Part shown: piece after piece, positions 1 to 8,841 of the stretch | How the letters are laid out: each line of letters begins with the position of its first letter | How positions within the stretch are numbered: position 1 is the first letter of the stretch | Assembly: GCF_005144475.1 (NCBI RefSeq) | Contig: NZ_SWJZ01000030.1 | Coordinates: 54,295 to 118,294, forward strand | Source of the DNA: Rhodobacter capsulatus | Lineage (GTDB): Bacteria; Pseudomonadota; Alphaproteobacteria; Rhodobacterales; Rhodobacteraceae | Direction: 5' to 3' | Length of the DNA stretch: 64,000 nt | Position numbers and translations under genes: made by a program | The notes under the pieces: generated by a model | Told to the model about the DNA's origin: nothing | Database searches by the model: none | The model's input: the letters and a program-made list of their open reading frames with translations, nothing else

Positions 1-911
1 GACAGATGTGCATATCGCGTGACCACCCCACCGCCGTGATCGATGTCGATCGTGGTGCCGTAGCCACGGATCGTACCCGCAAAGGTCACCCGCCCGGCGC
101 CGGTCGCCGAGACTTCGGTTCCCACGGGTGCCGCGTAATCAATCCCGGTATGCATGCGAACCCCACCCAACACGGGATGGTCCCGGCGCCCAAAGACGGA
201 CGACAGTCGTGCACCAAGGATGGGTGCCGCTGAACGCTGCACGGCTTCGCCATCTTCAAAGACGATGACCGGGCCGGCGGCTTCGGTCGCAACGAGTTCG
301 AGGACGCGATCAGTAAGCTCCAGCCGAGCGTAACTCAGGCGCGGCTCTCCCGCGATGGTGCCATCGGGAAGCTGATCTTCCTGCCAGACCAGCGCGAAGG
401 TCTCTCCACCTTTGAGGTCGCGCCTGAAATCGACCTGGCCCGCAAGAAGTGCAGTAAGGTCAACTGCGAAGCGTTCCGGTGCATTTCGCGCCATCAAGGC
501 GTCGTAAAGGGTTCCGTCGAGGGTCAAGGTCTCCCGCCGGTCCGTCTCACGAACCGGTGGGTCAAGCCGTCGTGCCGCGATCGGCCCGTCGAAGGTGAGA
601 GCGATCTCTACACCATCTTCCACGAAGAGCGACAGGCGTGTCAGCGATGATGGATCTCCGGACGCCGCAGTCCATTCGACCCGGTGACCAGGTCGCAGGT
701 CGGTCAGGTCATAGACTCCCGAAAGTGCCAATGCGGCTTCTGCCCGGATCGTCAAGGGGACTCCTGAGTGACCAAGGACACTGTCCAAGGTGTCACCGGG
801 TTCGATTGTGGCTTCGAACGCCATGGGCAAATGCGCCGTCGGAGGATCGGCCACTGCCTGGAGCGGGGCGAATGACGCGAGAGCAAGGATCAGAAATGCG
901 GGGCGGATCAT
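1..911 (-). CDS. M23 family metallopeptidase, exported (3' end cut by window edge)
   Basis: Probable zinc endopeptidase acting on cross-links in peptidoglycan in the periplasm. The visible 303 residues begin with a signal peptide (about residues 1-21, ending LQAVA). A middle region follows, and the M23 catalytic core lies at the C-terminal end: H254-TGI-D258 is the HxxxD zinc motif, then GYGTTIDIDHG, then YAHL with H302, where the sequence runs off the window. ATG at 909-911 was chosen because it opens the signal peptide. The gene follows the second SCO gene by 16 bp and is probably the last gene of the SCO/PCuAC operon. Family assignment is firm; the exact substrate bond is unknown. Confidence 0.9.
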   Translation of the reverse strand, partial: MIRPAFLILALASFAPLQAVADPPTAHLPMAFEATIEPGDTLDSVLGHSGVPLTIRAEAALALSGVYDLTDLRPGHRVEWTAASGDPSSLTRLSLFVEDGVEIALTFDGPIAARRLDPPVRETDRRETLTLDGTLYDALMARNAPERFAVDLTALLAGQVDFRRDLKGGETFALVWQEDQLPDGTIAGEPRLSYARLELTDRVLELVATEAAGPVIVFEDGEAVQRSAAPILGARLSSVFGRRDHPVLGGVRMHTGIDYAAPVGTEVSATGAGRVTFAGTIRGYGTTIDIDHGGGVVTRYAHL

Positions 912-927
912 CTGGCAGAATGACCTT

Positions 928-1530
928 TCAACTGAGGGTTCGGCGGATTTTGGGAACGGCGAAGCGCCGGTCCTCGTGAAAGTCGATGATGCTGGTGAAG
1001 CGCCCATCGGAATGGAACAGGAACACACCGGCGGTATGGTCCATCGTGTAGTCACCGGCATCCTTGGCGACGCGGCGATAGGTTGCGCGAAAATCTGCGG
1101 CGGCCTGCGCGACCTCGTCAGCAGATCCCGTAAGCCCCAGGATGCGTGGATCGAAATTGCCGACGTAGTCGGCAAGGACGTCTGGCGTATCCCGCTCCGG
1201 ATCGACCGAAATCAACGCGACAATCATGCGATCGGCGTCGGCACCCAGTTCTTCGAGCCAGAGCGATATGTCGCTCAATGTGGTCGGGCAGACGTCCGGG
1301 CACCAGGTGAAGCCGAAAAGCACCATGGCCGGGCGGCCAGCCCAGTCTTTCGGTCGGACGGATCGGCCACGGTGATCGGTCAATGTCCAGGACATCTCGC
1401 CAATTGGCAAGGGCAGGCGCTCGCTGCGGGTTGGCTGCTTGCGCGTGCGATAGGCGCCGACGCCCAGCATGAAGGCGACGGCTCCGACTGCCCCTCCAGC
1501 ACCGAGGATTATTGCCCTGCGTCGGCGCAA
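928..1530 (-). CDS. SCO1/SenC/PrrC family copper protein (first copy)
   Basis: Membrane-anchored thioredoxin-like copper protein used in copper delivery to cytochrome oxidase or as a thiol reductase. An N-terminal membrane helix covers roughly residues 6-26. The copper ligands are visible: CPDVCP (C77 and C81) and a distal histidine in YTMDHTAG (H165). Its 200 residues fit the family. It overlaps the end of the PCuAC gene by 22 bp, so the two are probably translationally coupled. A second SCO gene lies just upstream, so the operon has the order sco-pcuAC-sco-M23. Confidence 0.92.
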   Translation of the reverse strand: MRRRRAIILGAGGAVGAVAFMLGVGAYRTRKQPTRSERLPLPIGEMSWTLTDHRGRSVRPKDWAGRPAMVLFGFTWCPDVCPTTLSDISLWLEELGADADRMIVALISVDPERDTPDVLADYVGNFDPRILGLTGSADEVAQAAADFRATYRRVAKDAGDYTMDHTAGVFLFHSDGRFTSIIDFHEDRRFAVPKIRRTLS

Positions 1531-1982
1531 TCCGGACCCTCCGCACGCAAGGACAGGACGTCGACGTTCACGGTAACCTCACCGGCCTTTTCGAAGGACA
1601 GGGTAACCGGGAAGCTGTCGCCCTCCTTGAGGGCGGTGGTCAGCCCCATCAGCATGCCGTGATATCCCCCCGGAGAAAGCTGCACGCTCTGGCCGGCCGG
1701 CACAGGGACGGACATCGCATGCGGCATCGATGCGATGCCATCCTGAACAACAGTCTCGTGCAGCATCGGCATAGCGGCTGCAGGCGTCGCGATGCCCAAC
1801 AGCGCGTCGTCGGTCGATCCGGTGTTCGTGATCTCCACATAGAAGACGCCGGGACGCCCCGCGCCGATTGTCGCCTTGGACCAGGCGTGCTCAACCGTCA
1901 GATCGCCGATGGTCACGGTCTCGCAGGCCATCGCTGCAGATGCAGAGATGATCAGCGCTGCAGCAAGAAGAAAGTGTTTCAT
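1509..1982 (-). CDS. PCu(A)C-type periplasmic copper chaperone
   Basis: Periplasmic Cu(I) chaperone (DUF461) that passes copper to SCO proteins or to cytochrome oxidase CuA sites. It has a signal peptide (residues 1-19) and an exact family copper motif H-X10-M-X21-H-X-M at H75, M86, H108 and M110. Length (157 residues) is normal. It lies between two SCO genes: 3 bp after the upstream one and 22 bp overlapping the downstream one. That placement supports a copper delivery or copper buffering unit driven from the MerR-type promoter at 2609-2639. Confidence 0.93.
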   Translation of the reverse strand: MKHFLLAAALIISASAAMACETVTIGDLTVEHAWSKATIGAGRPGVFYVEITNTGSTDDALLGIATPAAAMPMLHETVVQDGIASMPHAMSVPVPAGQSVQLSPGGYHGMLMGLTTALKEGDSFPVTLSFEKAGEVTVNVDVLSLRAEGPDCADAGQ

Positions 1983-1985
1983 GGC

Positions 1986-2579
1986 TCAAAGTCTCGATTG
2001 AAGGTCGGAAAGGATTTCGGCCGCCGGTGTGCCGTAGGTGAATTGACGCAGCCACGCGCCATCCGGGCCGATGAGATAGAGGCCGGGATTGTGCGCCATC
2101 GTGTACCCGTCTTGCGAAGCGGAATCGGCCTCCCGCTCATAGAAGATCTTGAAGCTTGCGGCCGCAGCCTGCGTTTCGGCCTCGCTGCCGGCCAAGCCGA
2201 GGATCGCAGGATGGAAGGCTTTGGTATAATCAGCCAGCCCAAGCCGTCTGTCCCGTTCAGGATCGATCGAGATGAAGATCGGCTGCACCGATCCCGCGTC
2301 CGATCCAAGGTCATCCATAACCTGCGCAACTTCGGAGAGCGTGGTTGGACACACATCCGGACAGCTTGTGAAGCCGAAGAACACCAAAAGGAATTTTCCG
2401 CGGAATTCGTCCGTCGTGCGGACGCGACCTTCGCTGTCAGCAAGCGCGAAGATGGGCGTGAAGGCAGACGCTGCGGCTTGGGTGTCGTCCGCTGCCGGCC
2501 ACCACCGCACTGCCGCGAAAGCGAAAGCCGCCGCCGTGGCGGCGACCCAAAGGATGATCTGAAACGAACGAAGACGCAT
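1986..2579 (-). CDS. SCO1/SenC/PrrC family copper protein (second copy)
   Basis: Second SCO-type thioredoxin-fold copper protein, distinct in sequence from the copy at 928-1530. A membrane anchor covers about residues 6-24; the metal ligands are CPDVCP (C73 and C77) and H163 in YTMAHNPG. The reading frame is open upstream to 2627, but the ATG at 2577-2579 is preferred: it starts directly at the membrane anchor, and the longer form would begin inside the MerR-type promoter. It is the first gene of sco-pcuAC-sco-M23. Confidence 0.9.
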   Translation of the reverse strand: MRLRSFQIILWVAATAAAFAFAAVRWWPAADDTQAAASAFTPIFALADSEGRVRTTDEFRGKFLLVFFGFTSCPDVCPTTLSEVAQVMDDLGSDAGSVQPIFISIDPERDRRLGLADYTKAFHPAILGLAGSEAETQAAAASFKIFYEREADSASQDGYTMAHNPGLYLIGPDGAWLRQFTYGTPAAEILSDLQSRL

Positions 2580-2608
2580 GAACAGTCCAGACGATGAGAA
2601 CAGCGCGC

Positions 2609-2639
2609 GGTCTAGAACCTCGAGCAACTAGAGGTTCAA
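2609..2639 (-). promoter_or_regulatory. MerR-type promoter A, upstream of sco-pcuAC-sco-M23
   Basis: Read on the minus strand: TTGAAC (-35, 2634-2639), a 19-bp spacer (2615-2633) and TAGACC (-10 region, 2609-2614). Inside the spacer is a near-perfect dyad, ACCTCTAG-TTG-CTCGAGGT (one mismatch, 2617-2635). An overlong 19-bp spacer carrying a dyad is the hallmark of MerR-family promoters. It shares its layout with the sites at 4447-4477 and 11782-11812. Confidence 0.72.
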
Positions 2640-2683
2640 CCGACAAAAAGGTGATGAGTTCAGCACCGGCGAGGTTTCGCCGA

Positions 2684-2857
2684 TCAGGCCGCCCCAAGAA
2701 ATCTGGCGAGGGCAATGCCGAGGAGGGTGCCGAACAGCCCGAAAGCGATGCCGAAGCCTGCGCCATACTGCAGGCGGTCAAGCGTCTTGCCGCCGCGTTT
2801 TTGGGCGAGATAGTAGCCACACAGGAATCCGACGATCCCGAAAACTGGTCCGATCAT
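2684..2857 (-). CDS. small glycine-rich membrane protein, unknown function
   Basis: A 57-residue protein with two predicted hydrophobic segments (MIGPVFGIVGFLCGYYLA and a C-terminal FGIAFGLFGTLLGIALA) separated by a basic loop QKRGGKTLDRLQ. The ATG at 2855-2857 overlaps the lnt stop codon (ATGA) and has GGAAG upstream, so it is translationally coupled to lnt; the longer in-frame form starting at 2917 would lie inside lnt. I do not recognise the family. It could be a small subunit or a glycine-zipper membrane peptide. Confidence 0.65.
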   Translation of the reverse strand: MIGPVFGIVGFLCGYYLAQKRGGKTLDRLQYGAGFGIAFGLFGTLLGIALARFLGAA

Positions 2858-4416
2858 TTCTGGCTTCCTTTCACCACAGTCATTTCGCGCCAAACCCAGA
2901 AAGCGAAAACCCCCCAAGAGCCGAGTGCAAGAAGAAGCACGGACCAGTCGCCAAGACGGGCGTAAGGGGTCGGTGGTAGAGGCCTCGGCAAACGCATGTC
3001 GATTACGCCAGAAGTCTCGATGTCCAGGATCGCCTGTGTTTTGCCGTAGGCATCGACCACTGCAGAAATTCCAGTATTTGCGGCCCGCACGAGAGGTAGC
3101 CCCTCTTCGATGGCCCGCATCCGAGCTGACGCCAGATGTTGCTTTGGACCAATGGAGGTGCCGAACCAGGCGTCGTTGGTCGCATTGAAGATCCAGTCCG
3201 GTCGGATGGCATCATCGACAACATGGCTGGGAAAGATGATCTCGTAGCAGATCGCGATGCCCGCATAGGGATGTGGGCCAAATGCAAGGGTGCGGGGACC
3301 CGGACCGGGGAGGAAATCACCTAGAGATTCGACCAATCGCTGAAATGGCAGGACACTCCGCCACGGCACATATTCGCCAAAGGGAACAAGGTGATGCTTT
3401 GCGTAGCGCGTCAGGACGGAACCGTCCGGCGCAATGGCGAGCACAGCGTTTCGGTACACCGTCCCGTCAGCGGTGACCTCCCGCTCAGGACTGCCAGCCA
3501 ATAGGACGGCAGTATTCGGCAAGAGCCACCCAAGCATGACGCGGGCCCCAGTGTCCTCGGCGAGAAACCCTGGCCATGCAGTTTCTGGCCAAAGCAGGAT
3601 ATCGTAGTCGCCGGGGCGTGCAGAAAGCGAGAGAAGTCGGAGGATGTTGGCCTTCCGGGATCCTTCGTCCCATTTGGCGCTTTGCGCGATGTTCGGTTGC
3701 ACGACGCGGATATGTGCGCCGCGCTCTGACGGGGGAACTGATAAAGCAAGGCGCGCAACGCCGAAACCGGCCACGGTGACCGCAATTGCGGTGGCGCTGG
3801 CGAAACGGATGACCTGCAACCTGCGAGCAGGCGCGCGGAAAGCCAGCCCGACCAGTGCCGAACAAAGCACCAAGAGGAACCCCAGCCCATAGCTGCCGAC
3901 CAGGGAGGACACTTGTGCGAGGGGCAACCAGTCGGCCAGCGTGTAGGCGGCAAGGTTCCAAGGAAACCCCGTCAGAACGTGCCCCCGGAGCCATTCAAGG
4001 CCGGTCCAGCTTGTCGCGAGCGAAAGAGCCAGCGGCAATCCGGCGCGCGCCATTCGGGCGGCAAGGGCACAGGCGGCTGCTGGAAACACTGCCAGCAGCG
4101 CCGCAAGACCGAGGACGGCAGGCAAGGCCAACCATCCGAACCGGTCCGCCTCGACCTGAAAACTCTCCGTGATCCAGAAGAGCCCGGGTATGAACTGGCC
4201 CAAGCCAAACAGATATCCCAGTCGAAATGCGACAGGCCACGGCGTGCCATGCAACATAATTGCCAGCACAGCGAAGGCGATCAGCGCAAACGGCAGGATC
4301 GAATATGGCGGCAAGGCCAGGACAAGTATGGCGCCAGCGGCCAGGGCCATGCCCAAACTGGGCAGACCTTGGAGCAGTTTTCTGCCGGAAAAGAGATGTG
4401 CGTCTGAAATGATCAA
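2854..4416 (-). CDS. lnt: apolipoprotein N-acyltransferase
   Basis: Inner-membrane enzyme that adds the third acyl chain to the N-terminal cysteine of lipoproteins. It has about six hydrophobic N-terminal segments and then a nitrilase-like domain with the catalytic triad in view: E278 (WPETAWPG), K340 (YAKHHLVPFGEY) and C390 (AICYEII). This matches E. coli E267/K335/C387. The open frame begins at a TTG at 4416; no ATG lies near and the ribosome site is weak, so the start is uncertain by up to about 22 residues. It probably is an accessory copy, since lnt is normally a chromosomal housekeeping gene. A MerR-type promoter lies 30 bp upstream. Confidence 0.93.
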   Translation of the reverse strand: MIISDAHLFSGRKLLQGLPSLGMALAAGAILVLALPPYSILPFALIAFAVLAIMLHGTPWPVAFRLGYLFGLGQFIPGLFWITESFQVEADRFGWLALPAVLGLAALLAVFPAAACALAARMARAGLPLALSLATSWTGLEWLRGHVLTGFPWNLAAYTLADWLPLAQVSSLVGSYGLGFLLVLCSALVGLAFRAPARRLQVIRFASATAIAVTVAGFGVARLALSVPPSERGAHIRVVQPNIAQSAKWDEGSRKANILRLLSLSARPGDYDILLWPETAWPGFLAEDTGARVMLGWLLPNTAVLLAGSPEREVTADGTVYRNAVLAIAPDGSVLTRYAKHHLVPFGEYVPWRSVLPFQRLVESLGDFLPGPGPRTLAFGPHPYAGIAICYEIIFPSHVVDDAIRPDWIFNATNDAWFGTSIGPKQHLASARMRAIEEGLPLVRAANTGISAVVDAYGKTQAILDIETSGVIDMRLPRPLPPTPYARLGDWSVLLLALGSWGVFAFWVWREMTVVKGSQK

Positions 4417-4446
4417 TCCTGCGAAAGCCCCCGTCTTGAGACGCGA

Positions 4447-4477
4447 GGGCTAATTGCTCTAGCTACTTGAGGTGCAA
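4447..4477 (-). promoter_or_regulatory. MerR-type promoter B, upstream of lnt
   Basis: On the minus strand: TTGCAC (-35, 4472-4477), a 19-bp spacer containing CTCAAGTAGCTAGAG, then TAGCCC (4447-4452). The dyad is less perfect (5 of 8 positions) than at the other two sites, but the spacing and the core TAG-CTAGAG agree with site C at 11782-11812. Confidence 0.62.
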
Positions 4478-4681
4478 GGTATGCGTTTCTGGATCACGGC
4501 AATGTCAGAGTGTCGAGCTGTTGGTCGACTTCAAGGGACCGATCCGAAGCCTCGCACGATGAACGGCGCGGAGTTTGTCGCGCAATCGGCCCAAACCGTG
4601 CGCCGCTAACGGCTCTTTGATTTGTCCCGCTGGCAAGAGATCGTTACTCACCAATCCAAAACCTAGATTAAGGAGTGATCC

Positions 4682-5275
4682 ATGGCCGATGATCGGATCG
4701 GGCGACGGGCCTTGATGGGCGGAGCAGTCGGGATGGCGGGTCTTGCGGCCTTACCAGCCTTGGCGCAGGACGGCACGACCGAGTTTCAGGCTCCTGTATC
4801 CGGCAGCGTGCGGAACAACGTGTCCAGCTTCCGGATGCCTCAGTGGCGGGACTATTTTGAGAATACTAAGGGCGGTGCGATTCTGGCGGACACCAAGTCA
4901 CGCGCGCTGCATTATTGGTCAGAGGATCAGTCGATCTACCGGCTCTATCCCTCTTCAGTCCCTCTGTCCGAGGAACTGACACGGCTCGGGCGGACCGAAA
5001 TTGTCCGCAAGGCCGTGAACCCACCGTGGCGTCCGACGGCTTCGATGTTGGAGCGCAACCCGGACTGGCCGAAGATGGTCGAAGGCGGATCCAAGGACAA
5101 CCCGCTTGGTGTCCGCGGAATGTATCTGTCCTGGCCTGCCTATTTGATCCACGGCACCCATGATACCCGGAAGATAGGTCGTAGATCATCGAACGGGTGC
5201 ATCGGCCTCTACAATGAGCATGTCATTGAACTCTATGATTTGGCGCAGGTTGGCACTCAGGTGCTGCTGATCTAG
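4682..5275 (+). CDS. L,D-transpeptidase (YkuD family), Tat-type signal
   Basis: Periplasmic enzyme making L,D cross-links in peptidoglycan or attaching proteins to it. The twin-arginine signal is GRRALMGGAVGMAG (residues 7-20), cleaved near ALAQD. The catalytic region at the C-terminus is IHGTHDTRKIGRRSSNGCIG, with H157 and nucleophile C173. The canonical S-H-G-C-I-R motif is here S-N-G-C-I-G, so the histidine and arginine beside the cysteine are changed. ATG 4682 follows AAGGAG by a good distance. The gene stands alone on the plus strand. Family is secure; activity with the altered motif is likely but not certain. Confidence 0.88.
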   Translation: MADDRIGRRALMGGAVGMAGLAALPALAQDGTTEFQAPVSGSVRNNVSSFRMPQWRDYFENTKGGAILADTKSRALHYWSEDQSIYRLYPSSVPLSEELTRLGRTEIVRKAVNPPWRPTASMLERNPDWPKMVEGGSKDNPLGVRGMYLSWPAYLIHGTHDTRKIGRRSSNGCIGLYNEHVIELYDLAQVGTQVLLI

Positions 5276-5369
5276 GTCTATGGCTTTCTGAACGCATCAG
5301 GCTGACGTCGCCCGAAAGCTAGGCGGAAGGCGGGCTGATGTTTGCTTGCTTTCGCTAGGCCAAGTGTCC

Positions 5370-6695
5370 TCAGCCCAATAGCACGGTCGACAACAGGTTC
5401 ACGTTCAGCACGATGATCACGGCGGCGATCAGCCAGCAAAGGCCGGTCAGCCAGCGGGGGGCGACCAGTTCGCCCATCTTGGCGCGGCTGGCTGTGAACA
5501 TCACCAAGGGCACGATGGCGAAGGGAAGCTGGAATGACAGCACGACCTGGCTCAGGATCAGCAGTTCGCCGACGCCGCCGCTGCCGTAGAGCAGAATCAC
5601 GAAGATCGCCGGGATGATCGCAAGGCCCCGGGTGATCAGGCGTCGCGCCCAAGGGGCGATGCGCAGGTTGATGAAGCCTTCCATCACGATCTGTCCGGCC
5701 ATGGTGGCGGTGACAGTGGAGTTCAGACCGGCGCACAAAAGCGCTACGCCGAACAGGACCGGCGCGAGCGACGAACCGAGCAAGGGCTCCAGCAACAGAT
5801 GCGCCTTGTCAATTTCGGCTACGTCGTTTTGCCCCACGGTGTAGAAGGCTGCAGCTGCGAGGATCAGGATCGCGGCATTGATCGTCAGCGCGAACATCAG
5901 GGCGATGGTGCTGTCCCAAGTCGCCAACCGCAGCGCCTCGCGTTTGGACGGAAGATCAAGCCCGAAGGCGCGGGTCTGTACGATGCCCGAATGCAGGTAG
6001 AGGTTATGCGGCATGACCGTCGCGCCGATGATGCCAAGCGCGAGGTAGAGCATCGTCGGGTTGTTGAAGATGTCGCGGCTTGGGGCAAAGCCTGCGATGA
6101 CTTCGCCCCAGACTGGGTCGGCCTGAGCAATCAACACGACAAAACAGGCGGCGATCAGCGCCATTAGCGATATGATCAGCGCCTCGATCCAGCGAAAGCC
6201 CTTGTTCTGCAGCCACAATATCAGGAACACGTCGGCGGCGGTGATGAAGATGCCGATCTCGAGCGGGATGCCGAAGAGGAGGTTGAGGCCGATGGCGGTG
6301 CCGATCACTTCGGCCAGGTCTGTGGCAATGATGGCCAGTTCGGCGAAGACCCACAGCGGGACCGACATCCATTTCGGGAAGGCATCGCGGCAGGCCTGCG
6401 CCAGATCGCGGCCCGAGGCGACCGCCAGCCGAGCGCAGAGCGATTGCAGCAGGATCGCCATGATGTTCGACAGAAGCGCGACAAACAGCAGCGTGTAGCC
6501 GAAAGCCGCGCCACCAGCGAGCGAGGTCGCCCAGTTGCCGGGGTCCATGTAGCCCACGGCCACCAGATAGCCGGGGCCGATGAAGGCGAGGAACCGACGG
6601 AAGCGGCTGGTGCCGCCATTGCCGACCGCGATGGTGCGGAAGACCTCGGAAAGCGAGGGGGCTTCGCGCTCTTGTCGCCAGGCTGGGATGGACAT
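5370..6695 (-). CDS. mntH: NRAMP-family Mn2+/Fe2+ transporter MntH
   Basis: Proton-coupled importer of manganese (and iron) in the inner membrane. Its 441 residues contain about eleven hydrophobic helices. The metal-site motif [12 protein letters not shown] (D51-N54) in helix 1 and [10 protein letters not shown] around residue 227 in helix 6 are the NRAMP signatures. It is divergent from mntR, and the 121-bp gap carries a candidate MntR operator at 6750-6765. Manganese import fits an element carrying copper and divalent-metal resistance. Confidence 0.95.
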   Translation of the reverse strand: MSIPAWRQEREAPSLSEVFRTIAVGNGGTSRFRRFLAFIGPGYLVAVGYMDPGNWATSLAGGAAFGYTLLFVALLSNIMAILLQSLCARLAVASGRDLAQACRDAFPKWMSVPLWVFAELAIIATDLAEVIGTAIGLNLLFGIPLEIGIFITAADVFLILWLQNKGFRWIEALIISLMALIAACFVVLIAQADPVWGEVIAGFAPSRDIFNNPTMLYLALGIIGATVMPHNLYLHSGIVQTRAFGLDLPSKREALRLATWDSTIALMFALTINAAILILAAAAFYTVGQNDVAEIDKAHLLLEPLLGSSLAPVLFGVALLCAGLNSTVTATMAGQIVMEGFINLRIAPWARRLITRGLAIIPAIFVILLYGSGGVGELLILSQVVLSFQLPFAIVPLVMFTASRAKMGELVAPRWLTGLCWLIAAVIIVLNVNLLSTVLLG

Positions 6696-6749
6696 GGTCT
6701 ATAGCGCTCCCGGGTTTCGTCACGGTCCCGACAAGACGTGGCGCATAAA

Positions 6750-6765
6750 GTTAGACAGTGCTAAC
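6750..6765. promoter_or_regulatory. candidate MntR operator between mntH and mntR
   Basis: Inverted repeat GTTAG-acagtg-CTAAC in the mntH/mntR divergent gap, 55 bp from the mntH start and 52 bp from the mntR start. The location and AT-rich arms suit a DtxR/MntR-type site that would shut off mntH under Mn2+ excess. Assignment rests on position and symmetry, not on binding data. Confidence 0.55.
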
Positions 6766-6816
6766 AATCTGCCCCTAGACTTTACTTGTCAATCCATCCC
6801 ATGCGATACTCTGCAG

Positions 6817-7269
6817 ATGACCGAGTTCGACCCTCACACCCGCACTGCGCCGCACGACGGCCCGGCAGACCCGCGCACCGAGGCGTTTCAGGGCGTGCGC
6901 GAGGCACGGCGCAATGAATTGGCCGAGGACTATGTCGAATTGATCGCCGAACTGATCCACGAACAGGGCGAGGCGCGCCCGGTGGACATCGCCACCCGCC
7001 TTGGCGTGAAGGTGCCGACCGTCAGCAAGACCCTCGACCGGCTGGCGCGCGAGGGGCTGATCACCCGCGCAAAGTATCGGTCGGTGTTTCTGACGGACGC
7101 GGGCCGCGCGCTGGCCAAAGAATGCCGGCGTCGGCACGAGATCGTACTGCGCTTTCTGATCAGCCTTGGCCTTGACCCCGAGACGGCAGAGCGTGACGCT
7201 GAAGGCATCGAGCATCACGTCAGCGAACGGACGCTGGCGCTGTTCGCAGCCTTTGCCAGTCGGTCCTGA
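6817..7269 (+). CDS. mntR: DtxR/MntR family manganese-responsive regulator
   Basis: Winged-helix metal-dependent repressor of 150 residues. After a polar N-terminal extension come the helix-turn-helix (ARPVDIATRLGVKVPTVSKTLDRLAREGLI) and a dimerisation/metal region rich in E and H (RRRHEIVLRF, GIEHHVSERT). It lacks the SH3-like third domain, as is usual for MntR. The frame is open upstream to 6580, but those residues lie across mntH promoter DNA; ATG 6817 gives the normal family N-terminus. Predicted target is the divergent mntH. Confidence 0.92.
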   Translation: MTEFDPHTRTAPHDGPADPRTEAFQGVREARRNELAEDYVELIAELIHEQGEARPVDIATRLGVKVPTVSKTLDRLAREGLITRAKYRSVFLTDAGRALAKECRRRHEIVLRFLISLGLDPETAERDAEGIEHHVSERTLALFAAFASRS

Positions 7270-7275
7270 TCGGCC

Positions 7276-7935
7276 TCAGCTGTTCTCGACCGCAAACCGC
7301 ACATCTGCGATCAGGCTGTCGGCACTGAAGTTCTCCAGCCGCTTGCCGTTCAGAAAGAAGGTCGGGGTCTGGCGGATGGCAAGAGCCTCTACATCAGCGG
7401 CGTCCTGGTTGAGGATGCCGGTGATCCCCGGAAACAACTTGTCGCTTTCCGCCCTTTCGAGATCGAGCCCCACGGCCCCGGCGATTTCCCAGGCCACGTC
7501 CATCTGCGGCGCACCATGCACGGCCCAGCCCGGTTGCTGTTCCAGCAGCGCGTCCAGCACCGGCTCGAACTTGTCCTGCATCCGCGCGGCCTCGAGGATG
7601 CGCACGGCCTCGTCCGAGCCTTCGTGGAAGACGGTATAGCGCAGCACGACGCGGACCTGCGTCGGAAACTGCCCCCGGATCTCCTGCACCACGGGGTGAT
7701 AGGCGCGGCAGGCCTCGCAGGACGGATCAAAGAACTCGACCAGTGTGACGGGCGCATCGGCGGGGCCAAAGCTGGGGGAATAGTCCCGGACCAGAAGCGC
7801 CTGGTCGGCCGCAGGCGCCGCGGCGGCTGCCGCTTCTGCCTCGGCAGCGCGGCGCTGGTTCAGCACGTAGGCGCCACCCGCGAAGGCAGCGAGCCCGAGT
7901 GCTGAGGTTCCGATCAAAAGGGTGCGGCGGTTCAT
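7276..7935 (-). CDS. DsbA-family thiol:disulfide oxidoreductase
   Basis: Periplasmic thioredoxin-fold protein with an N-terminal signal or anchor (residues 1-23), an alanine-rich linker, then the active site CEAC (C73, C76) and the cis-proline loop QTPTFFLNG (P190). The 219 residues resemble DsbA/BdbD-type proteins. Its start overlaps the dsbB stop by 4 bp (ATGA). DsbB is the natural oxidising partner, so the two should form a disulfide-making pair. They are the last two genes of the metal-ATPase operon. Confidence 0.9.
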   Translation of the reverse strand: MNRRTLLIGTSALGLAAFAGGAYVLNQRRAAEAEAAAAAAPAADQALLVRDYSPSFGPADAPVTLVEFFDPSCEACRAYHPVVQEIRGQFPTQVRVVLRYTVFHEGSDEAVRILEAARMQDKFEPVLDALLEQQPGWAVHGAPQMDVAWEIAGAVGLDLERAESDKLFPGITGILNQDAADVEALAIRQTPTFFLNGKRLENFSADSLIADVRFAVENS

Positions 7936-8369
7936 GGGCGGTGTCCTTTCGGAAAGAAGAGACAGGCAAGGATCGCCGCAAAGGCGACCGCGGAAAGATA
8001 GGGGATCGGCAGGCCAAGGATCATCTGCGCCTCACCGGTGCAGGAGGGGCCATTCTCGGTGCAGGGCACAATTGGCGCGGGCAAAAACCCTGCGTAAAGG
8101 CCCGAATGCCACGCCGCCAGCGCCAGCCCGGCGAAGGCCAGCGGAAGGGCATAGGCGCGCGCCATGCCATCGCCGCGCCATAGTGACAGGCCAAGGATCG
8201 GCACCAAGGGGAACATAGCGATGCGCTGATACCAGCAGAGCGTGCACGGCATCTGGCCCAGCACTTCACCGATGAAGAGCGCGCCAAGGGTGCCTGCCAG
8301 CGCGATCAGGAAGGCGGCGGTCAGGGCAAGATCGTCGCGCGACAGCGTGTCCGGGTCAGCTTTGGTCAA
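7932..8369 (-). CDS. dsbB: disulfide bond formation protein DsbB
   Basis: Inner-membrane quinone-linked oxidase of DsbA. It shows four hydrophobic helices in 145 residues, the first redox pair C42-TL-C45 in [10 protein letters not shown], and the second pair C103/C110 in the second periplasmic loop (CTENGPSC). It overlaps lspA by 14 bp upstream and dsbA by 4 bp downstream, so it is part of a tightly packed operon led by the metal ATPase. Confidence 0.93.
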   Translation of the reverse strand: MTKADPDTLSRDDLALTAAFLIALAGTLGALFIGEVLGQMPCTLCWYQRIAMFPLVPILGLSLWRGDGMARAYALPLAFAGLALAAWHSGLYAGFLPAPIVPCTENGPSCTGEAQMILGLPIPYLSAVAFAAILACLFFPKGHRP

Positions 8370-8841
8370 GAACCGGCTCCTTGCGGCGGCGAAGGGGAAG
8401 CGAGGCGGCGAGGATCAGGACTGCGCCCAAGGTGATCGCAATATCGGCGACGTTGAACGTGGGCCAGTGCCAGTCGCGCCAGTAGAGATCAAGGAAATCT
8501 GTCACGGCACCCTGCCGCAGCCTGTCGATGATGTTGCCAAGCGCCCCGCCCACGACCAGCGCAAAGCCTGCACGTTCCAACGCATGTTGCGCCCGGAATG
8601 CCATGAGGGCGAAAGCAAGGGTCAGCGCGCCGGTCAGCGCCGCCATCAAAAGCGGCTTTCCCGCCATGACCCCGCCCATCATGCCAAAGCTCGCGCCCGT
8701 ATTGAACCCGAGTGCAAGGTTGAAGCCCGGCATGACTGGGATCGCGGTCCCCTGCGATAGCAGCGACAGCGCCGCCGCCTTGGTCAACTGGTCCGCCACC
8801 ACGGAAGCGGCGATCAGGGAAATCAGCATCATCTTGGTCAT
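8356..8841 (-). CDS. lspA: lipoprotein signal peptidase (signal peptidase II)
   Basis: Aspartyl protease of the inner membrane that removes lipoprotein signal peptides. Family motifs are present: D17-[22 protein letters not shown] (D106) and FNVADIAI (D133); D106 and D133 are the catalytic pair. It overlaps the upstream methyltransferase-like gene by 4 bp. LspA homologues are known cargo in metal operons: pbrC, in the lead-resistance pbr operon of Cupriavidus, encodes one. Here it follows a P1B ATPase, in keeping with that precedent. Confidence 0.95.
   Translation of the reverse strand: MTKMMLISLIAASVVADQLTKAAALSLLSQGTAIPVMPGFNLALGFNTGASFGMMGGVMAGKPLLMAALTGALTLAFALMAFRAQHALERAGFALVVGGALGNIIDRLRQGAVTDFLDLYWRDWHWPTFNVADIAITLGAVLILAASLPLRRRKEPVLDQS

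Noticed and set aside
1512..2597. 361-codon plus-strand frame opposite PCuAC and SCO genes
   Set aside because: Both minus-strand proteins have exact metal motifs; this frame has none.
5295..5340. Terminator between the L,D-transpeptidase and mntH genes
   Set aside because: Only CATCAG/CTGATG outer arms with a long unpaired interior; too weak to annotate.
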